This document shows positions 31,374 through 35,505 of a stretch of DNA of 35,505 bases, piece by piece. A program made the translations under genes and the position numbers. Below the pieces are notes generated by a model. That model did no database searches. It had not been told where the DNA came from and saw only the letters and a program-made list of their open reading frames with translations. Position 1 is the stretch's first letter. Each line of letters opens with the position of its first letter. This DNA is from Actinomycetes bacterium (lineage in GTDB: Bacteria > Actinomycetota > Actinomycetes > Actinomycetales > Microbacteriaceae): the NCBI GenBank assembly GCA_023428065.1, contig JAEYZI010000037.1:1-35505 (forward strand). The letters run 5' to 3'.

Positions 31374-32036
31374 TCACACGAAGAGGCTCTGGATGACGGG
31401 GAACTGCAACTGCGCGATGCCGAGGATGATCACGAGCACGACGAGCGTGAGGGGCGCGACCCACGGCAGGAGGGCCCGGCCGGCGCGGCGCGCGCGGTCG
31501 CCGAAGACGCCCTCCGCCATGTTGCGGAACGTCACGGCGAAGAACGTCGGATAGGTGACGGTCCAGGTGAGCAGGCAGTAGGGGCAGATCGTGCGGAGGT
31601 TCGACGCGAAGATCGACTGGCTCGCGAGCCACACGACGAACACGACGGCGAACGCGAGCCCGACGTTGAACGCGATCCAGTACCAGCGGGGGAACCGCAC
31701 GCCCGCGAGCACGGAGACGCCCACGATGATCGGCGCCATCCAGAGCACGAGGCCGATGAGCGGGTTGGGGAAGCCGAAGAGCGAGCCCTGCCACGACTCG
31801 AGGTTCTTGCCGCACTGCACGAAGACGCTCACATTGCAGCCGAGGATCGCGTCGGGGTTCTTGAGTACCTCGATCTTCTCGACGGTGAGCATGAAGGCGG
31901 CGAGCTCGCCGACGAGCCCGGCGATCACGAGCCACAGGCCGAGGAGCAGGGGACGGCGCGTCGTCGATGGCCCGTCGAGCTCGTCGGCGGGCTCGGGCGC
32001 GGGCTCCGGATCGGTCGTGGCGGCGGCGCGGGTCAT
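31374..32036 (-). CDS. Vitamin K epoxide reductase (VKOR) family protein
   Basis: 220 residues with a polar N-terminus and about five membrane helices. The loop cysteines are Cys67 and Cys75 (CNVSVFVQCGKNLESW), and the redox centre CPYC is at 151-154. The conserved W/S of the quinone site is visible in NLESWQGSLFGFPNP. In actinobacteria VKOR replaces DsbB: it takes electrons from DsbA-like proteins and passes them to menaquinone. The ATG at 32036 has AGGA 8 nt upstream. It shares the strand with the DsbA-like gene downstream, forming an oxidative folding pair. Confidence 0.95.
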   Translation of the reverse strand: MTRAAATTDPEPAPEPADELDGPSTTRRPLLLGLWLVIAGLVGELAAFMLTVEKIEVLKNPDAILGCNVSVFVQCGKNLESWQGSLFGFPNPLIGLVLWMAPIIVGVSVLAGVRFPRWYWIAFNVGLAFAVVFVVWLASQSIFASNLRTICPYCLLTWTVTYPTFFAVTFRNMAEGVFGDRARRAGRALLPWVAPLTLVVLVIILGIAQLQFPVIQSLFV

Positions 32037-32091
32037 GGGCTGATCCTGCCACGCCGATGGTGAGGAAATGCCGCGAGCGGCATCCTCGTGC

Positions 32092-32097
32092 GATAAT
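32092..32097 (+). promoter_or_regulatory. -10 element (GATAAT) for the RNase E/G gene
   Basis: GATAAT is a 5/6 match to TATAAT in an otherwise GC-rich spacer. It places the transcript start near 32104, giving a 5' leader of about 270 nt. No clear -35. Confidence 0.5.
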
Positions 32098-32103
32098 CGT
32101 GAC

Positions 32104-32372
32104 AGTCGCCCCCTCGTGGGCGATCCAATAGAGCTTGACCGGGCATCACCGGGCCAACGGATGCTCCCGCCGCGTCGGGATGACATCGACGACGGATAGC
32201 CAGTTCCGGCGGCAGTGACAGTGCCGGCGCCGTGAGAGGGCGCATGCGATCCACCGACGCTTCGCGAGGTGCGGATCGGGACAGATGAAGGATTTGCATC
32301 CCGTCTTCGACGGGAGGGCACGAGAGTACCCGGAGGCCGGCGCGGCCGCCCCGGACGAGGAGCGCACCAGAG
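32104..32372 (+). ncRNA. Structured 5' leader of the RNase E/G gene
   Basis: The 336-bp gap between VKOR and RNase E/G holds no credible gene. Several hairpins are readable: TCGCCC/GGGCGA (32106-32123) with loop CCTCGT, CCGGC/GCCGG around 32206-32230, and CCCGTC/GACGGG (32300-32314) with a 3-nt loop. The first loop is exactly complementary to ACGAGG (32355-32360) at the ribosome-binding region. Long rne leaders in other bacteria are targets of RNase E autoregulation, so a similar role is inferred here. Confidence 0.5.
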
Positions 32373-34655
32373 ATGGTGGATAACGACGTACCCGAGGTCC
32401 CCGCAGTCGATGCCGAGGCCGCGACCCCCGAAGCCCCGACGCCCGACCAGGCGCCCGCGAAGCGCGCGAGGCCCGCGCGCACGCGCTCCCGGAAGGCGAA
32501 GGCGGACGCCGAGGCGACGGCGGAGCCCGTCGAGGATGCCGCGGTCGAGGCGGCGGAGCCCGCGCCCGGGCCCGCGGAGCCGGAGGAGCCCGCCGCGCCC
32601 GCCGCGCCCGCATCCCCGTTCGCCCTGATCTTCCAGGCCCCGCCGCCCCCGCCGCCCGGTGCCGCGACACCCGTCATCCCCGACGAGGAGTCCGAGCCCG
32701 GCGGCACCTCGTCGCGCCGCCGCAACCGGCGCCGTTCGGGCGAGGCGCCGCGCGAGGGCGACGACGCGCCCGGCGCCGTCACGAAGGTGCGCCAGCCGCG
32801 CAAGCAGCCGGAGCCCATCACCGAGCCGCAGAAGGTCAAGGGCTCGACGCGCCTCGAGGCCAAGAAGCAGCGGCGTCGCGACGGCCGCGATGCCGGCCGT
32901 CGCCGTCCCGTCATCACCGAGGCCGAGTTCCTCGCGCGGCGCGAGTCGGTCGACCGCATCATGGTCGTGCGCTCGAAGTTCGGCCGCATCCAGATCGGCG
33001 TCCTCGAGGACGGTGTGCTCGTCGAGCACTACGTCGCGCGTGCCGCCGACGCGAGCCTCATCGGCAACGTCTACCTCGGTCGCGTGCAGAACGTGCTGCC
33101 GAGCATGGAGGCCGCCTTCGTCGACATCGGGCGCGGCCGCAACGCCGTGCTCTACTCGGGCGAGGTCGACTGGGAGGCCGCCGCCGCGAACGCGGAGGGC
33201 GACGCCAAGAACCAGCCGCGCCGCATCGAGCTCGCGCTCAAGCCCGGCGACCGCGTGCTCGTGCAGGTCACGAAGGACCCTGTCGGCCACAAGGGCGCGC
33301 GCCTCACGAGCCAGGTGAGCCTCCCCGGCCGCTACCTGGTCTACGTGCCCGGCGGGTCGATGAACGGCATCAGCCGCAAGCTCCCCGACACCGAGCGCGC
33401 GCGCCTCAAGAAGATCCTCAAGGAGGTGCTGCCGGATGACGCGGGCGTCATCGTGCGCACCGCCGCGGAGGGCGCCACCGAGGAGCAGCTCACGCTCGAC
33501 GTGCAGCGCCTCACCTCGCAGTGGGCCGAGATCGAGCGCGCCGTCGAGACGCAGCAGGCCCCGGCGCTCCTGCACTCCGAGCCCGACCTGCTGCTCAAGA
33601 TCGTGCGCGACGTCTTCAACGAGGACTTCCAGAAGCTCATCATCGCGGGCGACGACGCGCAGGCGACGATCGAGAAGTACCTCACGGCGGTCGCCCCCGA
33701 TTTGCTCGACCGCGTCGAGCGCTACGCCGACGAGGTCGACAGCTTCGACAAGTACCGCATCACCGAGCAGATCGAGAAGGCCCTCGAGCGCAAGGTCTGG
33801 CTGCCCTCGGGCGGCTCGCTCATCATCGACCGCACCGAGGCGATGACGGTCGTCGACGTCAACACGGGCAAGTTCGTGGGCTCGGGCGGCAACCTCGAGG
33901 AGACCGTCACGAAGAACAACCTCGAGGCGGCCGAGGAGATCGTGCGCCAGCTGCGGCTGCGCGACATCGGCGGCATCATCGTGGTCGACTTCATCGACAT
34001 GGTGCTCGAGTCGAACCGCGACCTCGTGCTGCGCCGCCTCGTCGAGTGCCTGTCGCGCGACCGCACGAAGCACCAGGTCGCGGAGGTCACCTCGCTCGGC
34101 CTCGTGCAGATGACACGCAAGAAGCTCGGCCTCGGGCTCCTCGAGTCGTTCAGCGAGACGTGCGAGGTGTGCGCGGGTCGCGGCATCATCGTGCACCACG
34201 ACCCGGTGTTCAAGCACCGGGGCGGCCAACAATCGGAGCAGCCCGCATCGTCAGGTCGCGGCCGTCGGGGTCGCGGCGGCAACGGCGGCGGCAATGGCGG
34301 GTCCGCGCAGCAGTCGACGCCCAAGGCGGGCAACGGCACGCACGAGATCACCGACGACGTCAAGAACGCGCTCGCCAAGATCGCCGCGAAGACCGTGCAC
34401 CACGAGGAGCACGCGGATGCCGCGGAGCCCTCGGCCGAGAGCGTCGCGAAGGCCGTCGCGGCGGCGCCCGTCGAGATCCTCGACATCCCGATCGAGCCCG
34501 CACGCGGCGAGCAGCCGCGCCCCGCGGTCGATCCGGATGCCGTGCTCGGCTCGGTGCTCGACGCGCTCCCCGAGCCGAAGAAGCCGGGCCAGGGGCGTTC
34601 GCGCCGCTCGCGCCGTGCCTCCTCGGCGGCGGGGTCGCCCGACGTGGCGAGCTGA
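32373..34655 (+). CDS. rne: Ribonuclease E/G
   Basis: 760 residues. The N-terminus (1-185) is disordered, first Ala/Glu/Pro-rich and then basic (SSRRRNRRRSG). Catalytic core: the S1 domain with GNVYLGRVQNVLPSMEAAFVD and YLVYVPGG, then the DNase I-like domain with metal-binding Asp495 (VVDVNTGK) and Asp539 (VVDFIDM), 44 apart as in E. coli RNase E (303/346). The zinc-link is CEVC (597/600). A Gly/Arg-rich stretch and a ~110-residue tail follow. It performs endonucleolytic mRNA decay and RNA processing. In the actinobacterial layout, disordered arms flank the core. The ATG at 32373 has GAGGAG 10 nt upstream. Confidence 0.95.
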   Translation: MVDNDVPEVPAVDAEAATPEAPTPDQAPAKRARPARTRSRKAKADAEATAEPVEDAAVEAAEPAPGPAEPEEPAAPAAPASPFALIFQAPPPPPPGAATPVIPDEESEPGGTSSRRRNRRRSGEAPREGDDAPGAVTKVRQPRKQPEPITEPQKVKGSTRLEAKKQRRRDGRDAGRRRPVITEAEFLARRESVDRIMVVRSKFGRIQIGVLEDGVLVEHYVARAADASLIGNVYLGRVQNVLPSMEAAFVDIGRGRNAVLYSGEVDWEAAAANAEGDAKNQPRRIELALKPGDRVLVQVTKDPVGHKGARLTSQVSLPGRYLVYVPGGSMNGISRKLPDTERARLKKILKEVLPDDAGVIVRTAAEGATEEQLTLDVQRLTSQWAEIERAVETQQAPALLHSEPDLLLKIVRDVFNEDFQKLIIAGDDAQATIEKYLTAVAPDLLDRVERYADEVDSFDKYRITEQIEKALERKVWLPSGGSLIIDRTEAMTVVDVNTGKFVGSGGNLEETVTKNNLEAAEEIVRQLRLRDIGGIIVVDFIDMVLESNRDLVLRRLVECLSRDRTKHQVAEVTSLGLVQMTRKKLGLGLLESFSETCEVCAGRGIIVHHDPVFKHRGGQQSEQPASSGRGRRGRGGNGGGNGGSAQQSTPKAGNGTHEITDDVKNALAKIAAKTVHHEEHADAAEPSAESVAKAVAAAPVEILDIPIEPARGEQPRPAVDPDAVLGSVLDALPEPKKPGQGRSRRSRRASSAAGSPDVAS

Positions 34656-34659
34656 TCCG

Positions 34660-34675
34660 GCGCGACGAGTCGCGC
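34660..34675. terminator. Hairpin between convergent RNase E/G and DUF4031 genes
   Basis: GCGCGA-CGAG-TCGCGC forms a 6-bp stem with a tetraloop, filling the 21-bp gap between the two stop codons. It could act on both strands. There is no T-run on either side, so efficiency is uncertain. Confidence 0.4.
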
Positions 34676-34676
34676 G

Positions 34677-34955
34677 TCAGAGGCCCTTGGGGCCCTTGTC
34701 GCGTTGGCGCACCCGCAGGCCCGCGGCCTGCAGGCGCCGCAGCAGCTCGCGCGCCGTGACCGGCTCTGCTCCGAGGGCGATGAGTTCCTCGCGGCGCTCG
34801 AGCGGGTAGTCGTAGTGGTCGTTGTCGAACCCGCGCTCCGGGATGCCTGCCCGGCGGGCGAAGGCGTGCAGCTCCTCGAGCGACGTATCCGACACGAGGT
34901 GCCCCCAGACGGTGCCGTGGTTGGGCCAGATCGCCTCGTCGATGAGCACCGCCAT
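34677..34955 (-). CDS. DUF4031 domain-containing protein
   Basis: 92 residues covering the whole domain. Family blocks are the opening MAVLIDEAIWPNHGTVWGHLVSD, then a Leu-rich helix, RGFDNDHYDYPLERREELIALGA, and a basic end. The function of DUF4031 is not known; conserved His/Asp/Tyr residues (N-H-G and D-H-Y-D) could bind metal or nucleotide. The ATG follows a TAGGGT -10 by 6 nt without an SD, implying a leaderless mRNA. It is transcribed against RNase E/G and divergently from rplU, a placement often seen in related genomes. Confidence 0.85.
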   Translation of the reverse strand: MAVLIDEAIWPNHGTVWGHLVSDTSLEELHAFARRAGIPERGFDNDHYDYPLERREELIALGAEPVTARELLRRLQAAGLRVRQRDKGPKGL

Positions 34956-34961
34956 GCCGTC

Positions 34962-34967
34962 ACCCTA
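34962..34967 (-). promoter_or_regulatory. -10 element (TAGGGT) for leaderless DUF4031 gene
   Basis: TAGGGT on the minus strand is followed by GACGGC and then ATG at 34955. The 6-nt gap matches the other leaderless starts in this window. Confidence 0.5.
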
Positions 34968-35016
34968 GGGCAGCGCCCCGACCCGCACCGGGCGTCGCGC
35001 GTGCGGGTGGCCGCGT

Positions 35017-35045
35017 TTGCCGGATGCCCGCGCTTCGGCTATTCT
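35017..35045 (+). promoter_or_regulatory. Promoter of rplU-rpmA
   Basis: TTGCCG (-35) and TATTCT (-10) are spaced by exactly 17 nt, the best sigma-70-type promoter in the window apart from the iron operon. Transcription would start near 35052. Confidence 0.7.
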
Positions 35046-35051
35046 TGACCC

Positions 35052-35152
35052 TTGGTGTCTGCGGGTTTCAGCCCGCATTCGATACCCCGCGCTTTCCGCG
35101 TCCTCCCGACTCGGTGACGCGACAGACTTCCATTCATACGTAAGGAACTCAC
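35052..35152 (+). promoter_or_regulatory. rplU 5' leader with hairpin
   Basis: About 100 nt of untranslated leader. It contains the hairpin TGCGGG-TTTCAG-CCCGCA (35060-35077). Ribosomal protein leaders are frequently autoregulatory and L21 leaders are known in other bacteria, but I do not recognise a described family here. It ends with the AAGGA SD 6 nt before the GTG. Confidence 0.4.
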
Positions 35153-35461
35153 GTGGTTTACGCAGTTGTGCGCGCCGGTGGCCGGCAGGAGAAGGTCGAG
35201 GTGGGCTCGGTCGTCGTGCTCGACCGTGTCCAGGCCGAGCAGGGCGGCAAGATCGAGCTCACCCCCGTTCTCTTCGTCGACGGTGACACGATCACGCACG
35301 ACGAGAAGGCCCTCGCGAAGGTCAAGGTGACCGCCGAGGTCATCGGCCACGAGCGCGGCAAGAAGATCGTCATCCAGAAGTTCAAGAACAAGACCGGGTA
35401 CAAGAAGCGCCAGGGCCACCGCTCGGAGCTCACCCGCGTCAAGATCACCGGCATCAAGTAA
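35153..35461 (+). CDS. rplU: 50S ribosomal protein L21 (bL21)
   Basis: 102 residues, full length. It begins VYAVVRAGGRQEKVEVG and ends with the family block GYKKRQGHRSELTRVKITGI, with the basic KFKNKTGYKK rRNA-contact stretch before it. It starts with GTG at 35153, preceded by AAGGA at 6-nt spacing. Followed 15 nt later by rpmA, the usual order. Confidence 0.97.
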   Translation: MVYAVVRAGGRQEKVEVGSVVVLDRVQAEQGGKIELTPVLFVDGDTITHDEKALAKVKVTAEVIGHERGKKIVIQKFKNKTGYKKRQGHRSELTRVKITGIK

Positions 35462-35476
35462 GCAGGGGCTGCAGAC

Positions 35477-35505
35477 ATGGCACACAAGAAGGGCGCATCG
35501 TCCAC
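35477..35505 (+). CDS. rpmA: 50S ribosomal protein L27 (bL27), partial (runs off right edge)
   Basis: Only the first nine codons are present: MAHKKGASS and the start of the next. This is the conserved N-terminus of L27 and follows rplU directly, as in most bacteria. It begins at the second residue of the mature protein without the cleaved leader peptide found in Firmicutes. AGGGG lies 8 nt before the ATG. Confidence 0.93.

Noticed and set aside
32104..32372. Small ORFs inside the RNase E/G leader
   Set aside because: Open frames in this stretch have no SD, no recognisable domain and overlap several hairpins. They look like chance frames.
34656..34740. GGCCC/GGGGCCC repeats near the DUF4031 gene end as a terminator
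   Set aside because: They lie within the coding sequence for the DKGPKGL C-terminus and have no T-run. The 34660-34675 hairpin is the better candidate.
1..35505. CRISPR arrays, insertion sequences, tRNA or rRNA genes
   Set aside because: I read both strands for regular direct repeats, transposase motifs and tRNA T-arm/CCA patterns and found none.

Overview
The window is a high-GC actinobacterial chromosome segment, most likely from the Microbacteriaceae. I base this on the strong G/C third-position bias, the gene order ileS-folC-DUF4233-ndk, the rne-DUF4031-rplU-rpmA block, a VKOR/DsbA-like pair, DtxR-type iron boxes and a translational T box before ileS. Assignments come from reading motifs by eye; no database search was possible.

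Layout. (1) 1-9078: an FtsX/MacB-type ABC system (two large permeases and two ATPases, each junction an ATGA overlap) on the minus strand, and the start of a second, paralogous permease running off the left edge. A BenE-type transporter on the plus strand lies between them. (2) 9220-10497: an MFS transporter. (3) 10473-15378: a siderophore-iron uptake operon (binding lipoprotein, two FecCD permeases, ATPase, siderophore-interacting reductase) behind a promoter carrying two DtxR/IdeR boxes. (4) 15420-18298: a divergent M3 metallopeptidase/methyltransferase pair with two apparently leaderless promoters. (5) 18299-21557: valS with a coupled GNAT acetyltransferase and a 75-residue unknown protein. 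(6) 21641-23950: a single-pass membrane protein with an extracytoplasmic domain, then a short GntR regulator coupled to a DUF1648-type membrane protein. (7) 23948-30477: T box, ileS, folC, DUF4233 protein, ndk and a tyrosine phosphatase, all coupled. (8) 30479-32036: VKOR and DsbA-like oxidoreductase. (9) 32092-35505: RNase E/G with a leader of about 270 nt, a DUF4031 protein, rplU, and the start of rpmA.

Most of the window is ordinary core genome. No mobile element, CRISPR array, tRNA or rRNA gene was recognised. The points most worth a second look are a likely CTG start on the 1003-residue permease (supported by its paralogue), an ABC ATPase with an AbrB-like C-terminal tail, the ultrashort-Stem-I ileS T box with a visible SD-sequestering complement, a leader hairpin before rne whose loop is complementary to the rne ribosome-binding region, a palindromic operator before the GntR gene, and a GGATG/CATCC pentamer that seems to be favoured through rare synonymous codons.
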